Below, piece after piece: positions 48,401 through 56,032 of a stretch of 64,000 nt of DNA (position 1 is its first letter; every line of letters starts with the position of its first letter). This DNA comes from Fratercula arctica (Eukaryota; Chordata; Aves; Charadriiformes; Alcidae), in NCBI GenBank assembly GCA_947846985.1, contig CANTUZ010000006.1:47535207-47599206 (forward strand). The letters are read 5' to 3'. Made by a program: the position numbers and the translations under genes. Below the pieces are notes generated by a model, which saw nothing but the letters and a program-made list of their open reading frames with translations, had not been told where the DNA came from and made no database searches.

Positions 48401-51400
48401 TGACCGTGTTTATCACATCCCACAACATCCGAGAAGGAAAACTCATTGTCCATGTTCAGACGGAGAACTGAGTAGAGGCTGGAAGAAGGTGAGAGGGAGA
48501 TGGAGAACATGGGAGCTTTTCTATACACAGATTAAGTCAACTTTAACATGCATAAGAGATGAAGTCCTTGCAAACAAGCTCAAAGCTGGCTTGTTCTTAA
48601 GAAGATGTATGGAACAAGGATAAAACACAGTGAACAATGTCAGGCTTGCCTAGAATCATAGGCTTGGAAGGGACCTCTGGAGATCATCCCGTCCCACCCC
48701 CTGCCAGAGCAGGGTCACCCAGAGCAGGTGGCACAGGAACGTGTCCAGGAGGGTTTGGGATGTCTCCAGAGACGGAGACTCCCCCACCTCTCTGGGCAGC
48801 CTGTGCCAGGGCTCTGCCACCCTCACAGGAAAGAAGTTCCTCCTCATGTTTAGGTGGAACTTCCTATGGTCAAGTTTGTGCCCGTTACCCCTTGTCCTGA
48901 AGGCAAAGGTGTATAGAGCTCACGTTTAAATGTGCTTTTAAAATTAGATTTAAATCTAAATCTTTAGATTTAAAAATGAAACTTCCAATAATATGAACAA
49001 ATTGTCTTAGTTTAGACAGTTTTTTATGTATGCAGACATCACAGTAACAATGTGCAACGACGCTGATTGATTCAACTTTTAGTTCATTGTGGTCCTTCAG
49101 CAGAAAGCCAAGAAGACTGAAAAAAGATTGTAGGGTATATTGGTCCAAGCCATCTACATCAAATAACTACACTATTCTTAAAAATAACAGGAATAATTCT
49201 GGAGGAGTATAAAGTGCCTACTTTAGATATGAGGAAAATACTACGTTATTATCAAAAAAATCACTGGTATTTTGAAGTTAAAATGTTTCATCCTCATTAT
49301 GTTTCTTACATCATGACCTGCATCTTCAAACACAATTACACAGCATTATTGTCATGGTAAAGCCAAACAGCAATTGGATTTGATTGACTTAGTAATCAGC
49401 CTTTCTTCTTCCGAAATTGGAAGCCCTCTTTCTTCAAAGATGGTTGAATCTCAGAAGTTGAAGTGTGCTTCCATTACGGTCGTGTTTACTGAACGTGGAT
49501 GCGAGCTTTTCCGTAATGGTGTTTGCTTTCGTTACAGATGCTTTCTGAGATGGAGACAGAGAAGTAAACAGGGGGGGAGATGGGAACCGGATGGGAGTAT
49601 TAGTCCAGTTCCCAAATGACAGGAGGAGCTCGAGTGGTTTTGCCACATCACTTTTTCAGTCTTGTGAAATCTAAGTCATATCCAAAAGGTGGAAGTGTAA
49701 TTTGAGGACTAACTCATTGGTATTCACCATATAAATACGTCTAGCAAGTGTACTGTAAGCCCAAACTGGGGTCTGGGTATGCTCTCTATGAGCTGGTAAG
49801 GTATATTTCTCCTCCCTTGCTTCCCTAGCTCCGCAGATGATTACGAAGAGGTCATTAGTCTAAAATACTGCATTGCATCTTTTTTTTTTGCTGTCTGTTG
49901 CCCTTGGATGAGGGTCAGAGACAAGTCTCTGCGCTTCTGTGAGTACTGCAGCGGTTTCCAAGCCAGCTGCCTGATCGAGCGACGAGAAGTGGGGAGGGAG
50001 ACGGTAGCCTTGTCTCTTCAGTCTTGATGCTGTCCTAAATACCTGTGCTTTGTTCATCACCCAGAGAGTCCCAAGAAATTTTATTCCGTGAGAACAGGTC
50101 TGTTCCGCGAGAACAGTCTTCTGGAGCGTGCCGCAGCTGCTTATGTGACCCTCAAAAATGTGGGATAGCAGGCGGTCCTCAAAACTCTGTAAGCGTAAGG
50201 TTGGAAAAAAACCCCACCTTCTTCTTTGGAAATTGCCTTTAAAATCTCCTCTTAAAAACTTGTGGGCATAGATCTTTGATTTCCAATCAAGGTGAGGGGC
50301 TCACTAAAACTCGGTGGGGGTAGTAAGTCACATTAGTCCTCAGAGTACATTTCCAGCAATTTAAATTACCTGAACATTTCTTTTTTATTACAGATGATTC
50401 TTGACCCCTCTGTTTGTACTTCCGCGGATTTCAATCATAATGTAATATGAATTGATTTCTGTCCCTGAGAGCTAATGACAGACCCAGTTTCTTTTGAAAT
50501 GCTCAAATTGGTTATACTGTGTATCTCATGCAAAGCCAAAGGACTTATCCGGGATAAAGCTAGCACCTACATGAGGAGGTCAAAAACAAATCTCTTGGTT
50601 GGCTTCCTGGTGATTTCAAATCCGCTGAAATGGTTAAGATATTTGAATAAGTGTACTAAATCATAAAAAAAAAAAAACAAAACCGAACCCCTGTGTGATC
50701 CTACGCAGTGAATTTTATGTTCTCCAGATTCAGGGCTATTGCCAGTAAGACCTTGTTCCCCAGCGGAGGCCAAGCCGGGTTGATGCAAGATGCTGGGTGC
50801 TTCCTCATCCCCATTCTGCTCAGCATCCAGGGGGTCGGGGTCTCAGGTAGAAATTGCTGGCTAACATAGGACTGGTACTGAAAAGCATTTATCCAAGCAG
50901 AGCAATTGAAAGTAGAAGTCAGATTATCTCTAGCAACTGTACTTGGGTTTGCTTTTTTTAAGATTGTGACATTGATTTAGTTCCGCGTTACGTTATCGGA
51001 CGAGTTTTGTGTGTGCTGATGTTTGGTCTTGTCAATGGAAGTATTTTGGAAGTCACTTCCTTCGTGTCGGGTCTTTTTCTTCTTCTCAGCCTGCTCTGGA
51101 GCAGAGCTGTCGGTGCAGCGTCCCCCAGCGCCCCTAAGCTGGCATCCTTCTCCGTCCTCCAGATCCCCCTCGCTGTGGTCGTGCTTCCCCTCTGCCTTTG
51201 CACCCATAGACCAGCACGCGTTCTCTCTCACGCTCTTCCTGTCTCTGCTGTTGGGCTGTCTTCGCTCTGTAAACTCTTCAAAACTGTGTGTAATAAATTA
51301 CACAGCCATTATGCAGTCCATATGTTCTGACTTAAATAGAGTTGCTCTGGCTTAAGGTGGCACAGGTGAATGTAAGATGTGGTCTTAATGTGCCAATAAA

Positions 51401-54400
51401 GTCCAAATCAAGCCATAAAAGATTCAAAGTATTAATCTGGTTTTAAACGTGCTCCTAAACCAGCAGCGCACGCAGTGTATTGTAGCAGAACACAGGTTGA
51501 CTCCGTTCTGACTGCGTAGTAAGAAATGCATTGACACGTTTTCCAAATAATTCATGTAATCATTTTGCAAGGTAAGTATTAGCTGCAAAGGAGACAATGA
51601 GCTGCTTTCCCTAACCTGCTAATCATTGCTAGGGTGTTAATAGCACCCTGGTTTTATACTTGCCTTCGACGGCTCTGCAAAGCTGATTTTCACAGTACCT
51701 TGCACCGATACGTGTAACAGCCAGGAGTGTCTGTGCCACTCCGGTGTAATTGCATGTTTGTAATTATATGTTCTCATTTTCATTGTTTCCAGGTTTATTC
51801 CGATTTATAGGGGACCAAGTCATACATACAAGGTGCAGCGGCTGACAGAATCCACTTGTTACTCGTTCAGAATACAGGCGCTCAATGACGCTGGGGAGGG
51901 ACCTTTCTCAGAAATATGTACCTTCTGCACAACTAAGTCAGTCCCACCTGCAATCAAAGGTATGTCGTAGATTTTTTTTTTTTTTTTACATATGCATAAA
52001 TAGCGTGTAATTATTTCAGTAATCGGTAAGTATGCAGTGAGTTTGTAAGGAGTAGCATAAGTGTTGCAATAACACGTGAAAAATCAGTTTGTGCTGCGTG
52101 TATTTTTGTGTGAATTGTGAAGTTACGTTATGGTGGGAAGCTAAATTATCCCCCCAAAAAAATCATACAAACAATATAAATGTTATGCCAACCACTTTAT
52201 TATACATAAACTGCTAAAATGCTGCTGGTAACAATAATCTTTACCAAGGGATTGCTCTGGATTACGGCAGCACTCCTATAAGGGATGTAACAGCTGCAGT
52301 ATATATGTGTACATAGCAATTTAAGCATTAGTAAAGTTTAGTGTTGGTTTTAGTTGTGTAGGTGATGGTCAGCACAGCACTTCAGAGTCATTTTTCTTTG
52401 ATTTATAAAATTATTAACGATACGTCACATACATAAAGCATTAGATTCTTTATCTCACTTAGCACGTGTTCCACTAGAAAAGGCCAAATGAAACGAAGTT
52501 TTGTAAAGAAACCTCTTTTCCTCTGTGTAAATTTTGCTCGTTCCTTCCAAGGAGAGCTGTTCTGAAGGCAGAGGATGCGGTGTATCGGCTGTGAGATAAG
52601 CTCAGCTGAGACCAGATGCACCTTTTTCTCCTGTCTGCTTACATCTCCTTTGTCAAGTGGTACCATTTACTGTGAGAAACAGCAACCGTTAGTTTGTCAG
52701 AGAGGTTTCGTTTGCTCTGCTGTCTGTAAAACCTGACTTTGGTGATTTTGACACCATTCACGGACAAAGATTTAGAGGGGGGGAAAGCCCTGCTGGGGTG
52801 TAGCTTCCCTGGCCCCTAGGTCAGCTGCTCTGAATCGGGACATCGGCTTCACAATGCTAAAATCAGCGTATGCGAGAATCCCACCTTCATTCCTACCTGG
52901 ATCTGGCTGTCCCCTGGCTTTTGGCGTTTGCTTCAGTGCTGCTTCTGGACAAAGATACCTCTGTGTGGTTGGTGTGATGTTCAAGGGTAACTATACTTAC
53001 CCAGCAGTTGAATTATCCTGATTCAGCCCGGCAAAGCCAAGGGAGCTCATGCTAGGCGAGCCAGGTTGGTGTAGGTGAGGGTAGCAGGGATGTGCTTCAC
53101 AGCTTTAGCATCATCTGCAGGGTATCGGTGCCTTGGCACGGGCACTTGTCACCCGAGTCCGTCTTGCTGTTGCTTCTCGTAGCTGCATTAAGGGGGTAAC
53201 ACTAGCACAGGGGTGCCTGCACGCACCGTAGTCACACTTGCATGTTGTTGGCTAGAAATCTATTTTATTCAATTTGGATCTCAACTAGGGTTTGGGTTTG
53301 AACTCCCTGTCTGCCTATTTAGTTCCTCCTCAGTACGACTCGTGCTCCGGACTGACTCTCAAGCAGCTGAGATACGGTGCGGGTGGCGGGTGGTGTGGGG
53401 GCTGGGACCCACGGGTATGTTGCAAAACACCGTCTGTCGCAGAGAAAAGGGCACAACAAACACTCCGTTAGTGAACGCTGCCGTGGGGGGATAACGCTAT
53501 AGGGAAGAGAAATCTGTTGAGGCAAAATGATGTTGATTCCCTTCCGTGTTCAGAGCAATACAAAGGAATGTAGGTGATACAGGAGCAACTGTGCTAAGTT
53601 TATCAGACACGTATTCTCCTGTCTTTATTCTCAGACACTTTATTCTCGTATAAAGTATCCTAATTGCTCGCTTAGTGATGCCAACCCTAAAATAGCATTA
53701 TTGTTAATGGCAGTGTTTTGCAAGTGTCAGACAAAAATCTCCGTGTATTGGGGTAAGGGAGGGGAGGAGGATGGAAAATAATTGAGAATGTTGTTGTCAT
53801 CTGAGATGAAGGCGTCTATTATCAGTCTCTCAACACTGGCAGATGTGCAGAGAGAAGCAAATGGGTATTGATTACATTTGGGTCCACATATGATTCATGT
53901 GCTCCTCTTGGGTGGTAACAAATTAGTCTAAAATTCATGTAATGTATGCAGCAGCAGAAGCATTTGTTTCTTTGATAGACTCTCCCATTGTCTGTTTTCG
54001 TAGGTTTGGGAATCTGTATTGCCTTTAACAAGCTCATCTCCTTGCACGTGCACATGTTTAACCACTTGGTAAAGTGTTTAGCGCTGGGTTTTTTTCTCCC
54101 TCTTTCATTTTTTGGTCATGTGCTGGGTGGAGGCTGGTGGAGCTGGGTGCTGTTGAGGTTGTGTTGATGCCGTCCGGTGGCAGATGCTTAGTTGTACCTA
54201 TAAAGATGCTGCCGCTGTCGGTACCCTGCTCGCCTCACCTGCAAGCTGCCATGGGCACAGTATGGTGTCTTCTGGCTTTCAGCTGGTGAGGGACCCTCTC
54301 CCAAGGATGGCAGCGTTGTAACAGCTGACAAATTGAATTTCTCTAGAGTTCTAGTGGAAGCACCAGTCTAAGCCTGGCTAGAAATACCAGGTCTGACCAT

Positions 54401-55324
54401 CTGAATTTCAGGCTCAGAGTTAGCTGTGAGTCCAAGTCATTAAAATTATGCTTGTACTTTTGCTTCCCAGGCTGGACTTAATCCCTAATACAGAAGATTA
54501 TTTAGCTTTCCTTCTCACATTCCTTCTCCTGTTTTTCTGAATGAAATGTTGTATATTATTCCTCTCTTTCAATGATGCGTAGCATGGGAGGAATACACAG
54601 GCTTCTCCACTAGCACAGGCATTTGCTCAGAACTTCATGAAATCACTGCTTTTGTTAATGCCAGTGTAATTTGTGTGTTGGCTTCTGCTTCGAAAAGATC
54701 AGTGCACCGCATTGCAATTGAATTTTAAGAGTTCAAAGTGTTTTATCACATCCACTCCCCCTTTCTAGCAGCCCACACGGCTGACATGAGAAATGCCCTA
54801 ACAGCTCACTGTCATGCTGCAGAGGTGATTCGGGTTCTACTTCTTAGGAGCTTGTTAATCGGCTCTAAATCTCACGCAGTTTTCTGTGAGCAGTGTTTAT
54901 TATTTGTTATTGTTTAATACCACAAGAATCTGCTTAATCAGGCAAGACTGTCCTGAAAGACTGTGACTTTTGAGTGACTTAAAAATCCAGCCCCAGTGTT
55001 ACTTCGTTCCATCCAGTGGTGATAGCAATCTGATTTTTGGCCACATAGACAGCAGTACGGATTATGTGCTACTAACCCCTGTGATGTCCTGAAGTTCTCT
55101 TTTAAAAATGTTCCTGTATATTACAACGCGTGTAAAATGAACAAGATGTCAATGCAGCCTTCATATTAAATGGTAACGCATTTAATTGTATTGTAGCCCC
55201 TCGAGTGACACAGCTGGGAGGAAATGCCTGTGAAATTACCTGGGAAACGGTGCCACCCATGAAGGGAGACCCTGTCGGTTACGTTCTGCAGGTACTGGTT
55301 GGAAGAGAATCTGAATACAAGCAG
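9280..55324 (+). CDS. FNDC3B: FNDC3B, partial gene: 14 internal exons
   Basis: The coding segments are 9280-9404, 12070-12244, 12819-12905, 15539-15677, 16240-16311, 16803-16921, 17728-17833, 19801-19973, 22157-22270, 24847-24996, 29210-29490, 38205-38417, 51793-51959 and 55197-55324. Together they total 2049 bases, or 683 codons without a stop, and every junction is AG/GT with matching phase. The protein is a chain of FN3 domains, each with the strand-B tryptophan (LQW, VKW, LQW, VSW, LTW, LKW, ITW) and the strand-F tyrosine motif (YTFRLAA, YKFRLFA, YRFRVRA, YSFRIQA). From family knowledge, FNDC3B is a roughly 1200-residue protein with nine FN3 domains and a C-terminal membrane anchor, associated with the ER and with adipocyte and osteoblast differentiation. 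The proline-rich N-terminus, the first FN3 domain and the membrane anchor are outside the window. FNDC3A is the main alternative, but [16 protein letters not shown] and [10 protein letters not shown] fit FNDC3B as I remember it. Confidence 0.95.
9415..9457 (+). repeat. (TC)n microsatellite next to a splice donor
   Basis: It is 43 bases of uninterrupted TC, starting 10 bases after the W1 donor GT. In the transcript it is a CU-rich tract of the kind bound by polypyrimidine-tract proteins. Confidence 0.97.
9860..9890 (+). other. Acceptor-like site (decoy 3' splice site)
   Basis: A run of T residues followed by GTTCCTTCTCAG gives a near-ideal 3' splice site inside the W1-W2 intron. In the phase required after W1 the following sequence is open for about 38 codons (to a TGA near 10003). 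It has no FN3 motif. A moderate donor-like CAG|GTCTAC lies near 9950. Confidence 0.5.
10629..10666 (+). other. Second acceptor-like site (decoy 3' splice site)
   Basis: TTCTTCTCTCTCTCT plus a T-run and TCTCAG forms another strong acceptor. Spliced from W1 it would read about 20 codons and stop (AATCTATGA). No FN3 content. Confidence 0.5.
11843..11939 (-). mobile_element. Short CR1 3' end, antisense
   Basis: CAGAATCACAGAATGGTTTG, AGGGACCTTAAAGATCGTCC and CAGGGACACCTCCCACTAGA are the standard reverse-complement CR1 terminal motifs. It lies about 130 bases upstream of the W2 acceptor. Confidence 0.88.
12070..12244 (+). CDS. FNDC3B: FNDC3B exon W2: end of FN3 domain 2 and start of FN3 domain 3
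   Basis: The 175-base exon follows a pyrimidine-rich tract and a TGTGCAG acceptor. Its first base completes the serine codon split from W1, and it ends in phase 0 at GTAAGT. It encodes [12 protein letters not shown], the last strand of the previous domain, then the linker [15 protein letters not shown]. The first strands of the next domain follow, with the tryptophan in ALQW and the strand-C motif [22 protein letters not shown] is one of the segments that separates FNDC3B from FNDC3A. Residues are about 42 to 100 of the window's spliced frame. Confidence 0.95.
12819..12905 (+). CDS. FNDC3B: FNDC3B exon W3: middle of FN3 domain 3
   Basis: The 87-base exon is exactly 29 codons, phase 0 to phase 0, between a GGTTTTTCTAG acceptor and an AGG|GTAAAA donor. 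It encodes [17 protein letters not shown], then [12 protein letters not shown]. The PKYTGE and [13 protein letters not shown] segments are typical of the family's third FN3 domain. The exon is frame-neutral, but skipping it would remove the core of the domain. The donor is weaker than average because it lacks G at +5. Confidence 0.94.
13996..14476 (+). mobile_element. CR1 LINE 3' fragment, sense
   Basis: Sense-strand CR1 with recognisable reverse-transcriptase C-terminal codons (GGACATGGGCCTGTTGGAGC onward, CTCTGCTGTGAGGACAGGCT) and a complete 3' terminus ATTCTGTGATTCTATG. It is of a different, GC-richer subfamily from the copies at 729 and 3041. Confidence 0.92.
15539..15677 (+). CDS. FNDC3B: FNDC3B exon W4: end of FN3 domain 3 and start of FN3 domain 4
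   Basis: The 139-base exon runs from a TTTGTTTCAG acceptor to a donor GTAAGC that splits the codon after the tryptophan (VKW, then G|AT for Asp). It encodes [18 protein letters not shown], the last strands of domain 3, then [17 protein letters not shown], the interdomain linker, then [12 protein letters not shown]. The intron position just after the strand-B tryptophan recurs at W7, in the next FN3 domain. Confidence 0.95.
16240..16311 (+). CDS. FNDC3B: FNDC3B exon W5: short exon of FN3 domain 4
   Basis: This is the smallest exon here, 72 bases, phase 1 to phase 1, with a TTTTTGCAG acceptor and a GTAAAC donor. It encodes [18 protein letters not shown], then SQGSPE. The PP..NGG.EI.KY pattern is the classic B-C loop and C strand of an FN3 domain. 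A symmetric 24-codon exon could be skipped in frame, though loss of the C strand would be expected to destabilise the domain. Confidence 0.94.
16803..16921 (+). CDS. FNDC3B: FNDC3B exon W6: second half of FN3 domain 4
   Basis: The 119-base exon starts in phase 1 after a T-rich TTTTTTAG acceptor and ends in phase 0 at a CAG|GTAAGT donor, a very strong match to consensus. It encodes [17 protein letters not shown], then [18 protein letters not shown], then GGHSQ. The [12 protein letters not shown] segment carries the strand-E leucine and strand-F tyrosine that are conserved in FN3 folds. It joins directly to CSESLPVRT in W7. Confidence 0.95.
17728..17833 (+). CDS. FNDC3B: FNDC3B exon W7: end of FN3 domain 4 and start of FN3 domain 5
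   Basis: The 106-base exon lies between a CTTCTCTTCCAG acceptor and a GTAAGC donor, phase 0 to phase 1. It encodes [17 protein letters not shown], then [18 protein letters not shown], with the first base of Asp. The APG..RPPRVLG linker leads into the A and B strands of the next domain. GKPKHKE is the kind of basic stretch that differs between FNDC3 paralogues. As in W4, the intron falls one base after the strand-B tryptophan codon, so domains 4 and 5 share an ancestral intron position. Confidence 0.95.
18334..18420 (+). repeat. Dispersed direct repeat, copy A
   Basis: Shares GCAGTACC.TTCTAACTGAC, AAATATATCTCAAAACCAGT and GTTGTTTCCTGGAAGACTGT with copy B about 790 bases downstream in the same intron. 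It is not a CR1 sequence. Confidence 0.9.
18891..18910 (+). repeat. Poly-T run
   Basis: 20 consecutive T in intron W7-W8. Confidence 0.95.
19123..19220 (+). repeat. Dispersed direct repeat, copy B
   Basis: Matches copy A but contains an extra segment of about 13 bases (TAAAAATTCACCC region) in the middle. The copies have diverged by this indel and a few substitutions. Confidence 0.9.
19298..19666 (-). mobile_element. CR1 LINE 3' fragment, antisense
   Basis: It starts with AATCATAGAATGGTTTGGGC and runs through CCTTGAACCCCTCCAGGGAT to CTTCTCTTCCAGGCTGAA. Same subfamily as 13996-14476 and 23838-24256 but in reverse orientation. The reading frames over it are CR1 remnants. Confidence 0.92.
19801..19973 (+). 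CDS. FNDC3B: FNDC3B exon W8: main body of FN3 domain 5
   Basis: The 173-base exon starts right after a GATTTCTTTCTAG acceptor and ends in phase 0 within a run of seven G's (GGG|GGG then GTACGT). It encodes [18 protein letters not shown], then [15 protein letters not shown], then [20 protein letters not shown], then LNDGG. The SEYSVEM strand C and [15 protein letters not shown] strands E-F are hallmarks. Unlike domain 4, the strand C to F region is in one exon with no intron. The G-run means the exact donor should be confirmed by RNA, although frame with W9 (YGPYSE) fixes it at GTACGT. Confidence 0.95.
21271..21290 (+). repeat. Poly-T run
   Basis: 20 consecutive T in intron W8-W9. Confidence 0.95.
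22157..22270 (+). CDS. FNDC3B: FNDC3B exon W9: end of FN3 domain 5 and start of FN3 domain 6
   Basis: The 114-base exon is exactly 38 codons, between a GTTCCCCTCTAG acceptor and a GAG|GTAAGT donor. It encodes [18 protein letters not shown], the strand G and linker, then [17 protein letters not shown], then SWE, with the strand-B tryptophan just before the splice. Local GC content is higher than in the flanking intron. In this domain the intron follows the Glu after tryptophan in phase 0, not the phase-1 position of domains 4 and 5. Confidence 0.94.
23802..23837 (+). repeat. Short tandem repeat at a CR1 5' junction
   Basis: CTTCAGGATGATAAGCAC appears twice head to tail immediately before the sense CR1 at 23838. 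It could come from the insertion event or be a chance slippage product. Confidence 0.85.
23838..24256 (+). mobile_element. CR1 LINE 3' fragment, sense
   Basis: It begins CTGGAGCCCCTCTGCTGTGA and ends ATTCCATGATTCCATA, a mutated terminal octamer pair. A short direct repeat (CTTCAGGATGATAAGCAC twice, about 23802-23837) abuts its 5' end. Confidence 0.92.
24847..24996 (+). CDS. FNDC3B: FNDC3B exon W10: middle of FN3 domain 6
   Basis: The 150-base exon is 50 codons, phase 0 to 0, with a TTGTGTTGCAG acceptor and a CAG|GTATGG donor. It encodes [17 protein letters not shown], then [18 protein letters not shown], then [34 protein letters not shown] is strongly diagnostic of FNDC3B as I recall the family. 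It contains the sequon NGT. Whether it could be glycosylated depends on membrane topology, which this window does not show. Confidence 0.95.
26155..26176 (+). repeat. Poly-A run
   Basis: About 22 A residues following GGGGAAAAT in intron W10-W11. Confidence 0.92.
27511..28273 (+). mobile_element. Older CR1, sense, split by a younger CR1
   Basis: The left part, 27511-27828, carries diverged CR1 motifs (CCTGGAATACTGTGTCCAAT, GTCTCCATCCTTGGAATTTT, GGTTGGACTAGAT). The right part, about 28227-28273, resumes with TCCAAAGGTCCCTTCCAGC and a degenerate TCTGTGATTGCATG end. The two parts are contiguous in a CR1 consensus, so the middle was inserted later. Confidence 0.8.
27829..28226 (-). mobile_element. 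Younger CR1, antisense, nested in the older copy
   Basis: It opens AGAATCACAGAATGGTTTGG, continues through the CCCTGCCCTGGGCAGGGACA and CTTGAACCCCTCCAGGGATG motifs, and ends at TCTCTCAGCCTGTCCT. It is far less diverged than the element it interrupts. Confidence 0.9.
29179..29200 (+). repeat. (TTTA)n run before the W11 acceptor
   Basis: TTTATTTATTTATTTATTATT ends about 10 bases before exon W11, taking the place of a conventional pyrimidine tract. Confidence 0.9.
29210..29490 (+). CDS. FNDC3B: FNDC3B exon W11: end of FN3 domain 6 and first two thirds of FN3 domain 7
   Basis: This is the longest exon here, 281 bases, phase 0 to phase 2. The acceptor AATACATAG has a poor pyrimidine tract: a TTTA repeat lies just upstream. 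The donor is CCG|GTGAGT. It encodes [71 protein letters not shown], then [15 protein letters not shown] and LLPETSYR. It has the PASVPD linker and the [10 protein letters not shown] strand B to C. The equivalents of two exons are joined here without an intron after the tryptophan. Confidence 0.95.
30532..30573 (+). repeat. (TA)n microsatellite
   Basis: Alternating TATATA with small interruptions (ATACAT, TCTG). Length is expected to be variable. Confidence 0.9.
31320..31514 (-). other. Antisense frame with a hydrophobic C-terminus, unknown
   Basis: The frame ends [20 protein letters not shown] followed by [12 protein letters not shown] and a stop. On the - strand an acceptor-like TTGGCATTTCCAG precedes GFEDKDIS. 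An AATAAA lies about 75 bases after the stop, near 31243. It resembles a small terminal exon encoding a tail anchor, but I cannot name a family, and short chance frames are common at this scale. Confidence 0.15.
34185..34340 (+). repeat. Tandem duplication of about 75 bp
   Basis: Copy 1 (34185-34259) and copy 2 (34260-34340) both run GTTAATCAGAAATTGATTT ... CAGTATCAGTTCTGTAAACA ... GTGGAAGTTAT. Copy 2 has a longer C-run (CCCCCCCCCCC) and a few substitutions. The two copies are directly adjacent. Confidence 0.95.
34727..35272 (-). mobile_element. CR1 LINE 3' fragment, antisense, about 550 bases
   Basis: It starts with GTCGTAGAATCATAGAATGG. Read on the - strand it keeps the reverse-transcriptase end, with [36 protein letters not shown] and [20 protein letters not shown], before degenerating. 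It is one of the longest single CR1 copies in the window. Confidence 0.93.
36210..36410 (+). promoter_or_regulatory. Candidate conserved non-coding element
   Basis: Contains GGCAATACTTTGCCCTTG, GGTCAATAGGCAAAGG, GCAATTACTTTAGCTG and TTTATTAATCATTTAACC, motifs resembling nuclear-receptor, TCF/SOX and homeodomain sites, in a repeat-free stretch. Speculative. Confidence 0.2.
36854..36876 (+). repeat. Poly-A run
   Basis: About 23 A residues in intron W11-W12; no retroposon body recognised upstream. Confidence 0.93.
37068..37147 (+). repeat. Perfect 20-bp minisatellite, four units
   Basis: The unit CTACTACTCTTCACTCCTTC occurs four times without a single mismatch, followed by a partial unit CTAC. 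Perfect identity implies recent expansion or ongoing copy-number change. Confidence 0.97.
37765..37930 (-). mobile_element. Short CR1 3' end, antisense
   Basis: Two terminal octamers (TCATAGAATCATAGAATGG) are followed by AAGGGACCTTAAAGACCATC and GGGACACCTCCCACTAGACC. It is truncated at CCACCTCTCTGGG. It lies 275 bases before the W12 acceptor. Confidence 0.92.
38205..38417 (+). CDS. FNDC3B: FNDC3B exon W12: end of FN3 domain 7 and first half of FN3 domain 8
   Basis: The 213-base exon runs phase 2 to phase 2 between a TTGCTTTAG acceptor and an AAAAG|GTAAGA donor. It encodes [17 protein letters not shown], then [17 protein letters not shown], then [18 protein letters not shown], then [18 protein letters not shown]. 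The [11 protein letters not shown] linker and LKLKWG strand B are family hallmarks. It sits alone between introns of 8.7 and 13.4 kb. Its length is a multiple of three, so exclusion would preserve the frame. Confidence 0.95.
43340..43700 (+). promoter_or_regulatory. Candidate conserved non-coding element
   Basis: An unbroken AT-rich, transposon-free block with many ATTA/TAAT cores (CGTAATCATTATCTGG, GTCTAATTAAAAAACTG, AGCAATTACTAATACG) inside the largest intron. No alignment was possible. Confidence 0.25.
45947..46297 (-). other. Open antisense reading frame, unknown
   Basis: About 117 codons are open, and the frame stays open about 35 codons further upstream to roughly 46400 with no ATG at the start. 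The product would include [18 protein letters not shown] and [18 protein letters not shown] recognise no domain. Codon-like composition is suggestive, but there is no promoter, splice or homology support, so it is probably a chance frame. Confidence 0.15.
48652..48900 (-). mobile_element. CR1 3' end, antisense
   Basis: AGAATCATAGGCTTGGAAGG, CCAGAGACGGAGACTCCCCC and CATGTTTAGGTGGAACTTCC match the reverse complement of the copies at 729 and 3041, so it is the same subfamily in the opposite orientation. Truncated at CCTTGTCCTGA. Confidence 0.92.
51793..51959 (+). CDS. FNDC3B: FNDC3B exon W13: second half of FN3 domain 8
   Basis: The 167-base exon runs phase 2 to phase 1 between a TTTTCATTGTTTCCAG acceptor and an AAAG|GTATGT donor. 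It encodes [16 protein letters not shown], then [18 protein letters not shown], then [18 protein letters not shown], then [16 protein letters not shown] is nearly invariant in this family. The two cysteines in SEICTFCTT look unusual next to the forms I remember and may be lineage-specific. Confidence 0.95.
51960..55196 (+). other. FNDC3B: Intron W13-W14
   Basis: The 3.2-kb intron has a T-run just after the donor (51971-51986). I see no CR1, tandem repeat or further exon. Confidence 0.85.
55197..55324 (+). CDS. FNDC3B: FNDC3B exon W14: start of FN3 domain 9
   Basis: The 128-base exon follows a TTGTATTGTAG acceptor (phase 1) and ends in phase 0 at CAG|GTAGGA. It encodes [18 protein letters not shown], then [16 protein letters not shown], then [18 protein letters not shown] and VGRESEYKQ place it in FNDC3B. 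This is the last coding exon I can find. The rest of domain 9 and the C-terminal hydrophobic anchor should be encoded beyond base 64000. Confidence 0.95.
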
Positions 55325-56032
55325 GTAGGAAAATGGTCTTGTTTTGATACTGCTCAATTGACGATCTAATGGAAATGGTTTTGAACATTTGCCGTGCTGC
55401 TTCTCTCGACTGTGTTGAATTACGCCCTATGGTGATGCAACCTGAACTTCGGTAAAAAGCTGAGTCAAAATTAAGGGCTGTAAAAGGTTGTTTTGTCCCC
55501 AGAGGGAGTGTATAGAACATCATTATCTTATTGAAGTGATTTGTGCTCTGTCCATAGTTAATCACTATTTCTAGCTGAACTAACCTTTGCAAAGTTACAA
55601 TTCTGTCCGCCCATGCTTTCTTCTGAACTGGCTGGTGCTAACCATTGTCTGAAGATGAGAAGATGAAGCGGGTAGATTATCTTCCTCATTCGCTAGGCCA
55701 ATTCCAAGACCTTCCATGAAGGATTTCAGTCAAGCATACGGTTTTTAATTGGTTTGTTCAGCCATCCCATTCCTGTCTCAGGTTTCGATGCAAGGATGTG
55801 TAACTGCTGTTTATCAGCTGCCCCACAGAAACTGTCCGTTCTTGCAATGTGGGAGCAGAGTGAGTGGAGTATGGCTGATCCTTTGTTCCTTGTCTATCAT
55901 GATTGGAGATCATAAGTGGACATTTCCCCAGAGCACCTGAAAGGGAACAACTCAGTCACGGCTAGATCTTATATTTCATCTATCACAACTCTGACTGTGT
56001 GATTTACAGTGCACTTCAACTGTGCCCTGTCT

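Larger units (their letters stand above)
38418..51792 (+). other. FNDC3B: Intron W12-W13 (13.4 kb, mostly repeat-free)
   Basis: This is the largest complete intron in the window. I recognise only one CR1 fragment (48652-48900, antisense) and a few homopolymers, so about 10 kb (38418-48651) is free of CR1. It includes an AT-rich CNE-like block near 43340-43700 and an open antisense frame at 45947-46297. No exon-like segment with FN3 motifs was seen. Confidence 0.8.

Noticed and set aside
50079..50117. A GAACAG-GT-CTGTTC palindrome followed by another GAACAG, resembling a steroid-receptor element
   Set aside because: The spacing between AGAACA and TGTTCC is 4, not the 3 required by the glucocorticoid/androgen element, so it is probably chance.
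51007..51355. Two overlapping + strand frames (107 and 110 codons) with hydrophobic starts
   Set aside because: No splice signal, domain or homology. They overlap each other in different frames, as expected for a pyrimidine-rich stretch.
9280..55324. Assignment to FNDC3A instead of FNDC3B
   Set aside because: Segments such as [28 protein letters not shown] and VGRESEYKQ match FNDC3B as I recall it and differ from FNDC3A at the same positions.
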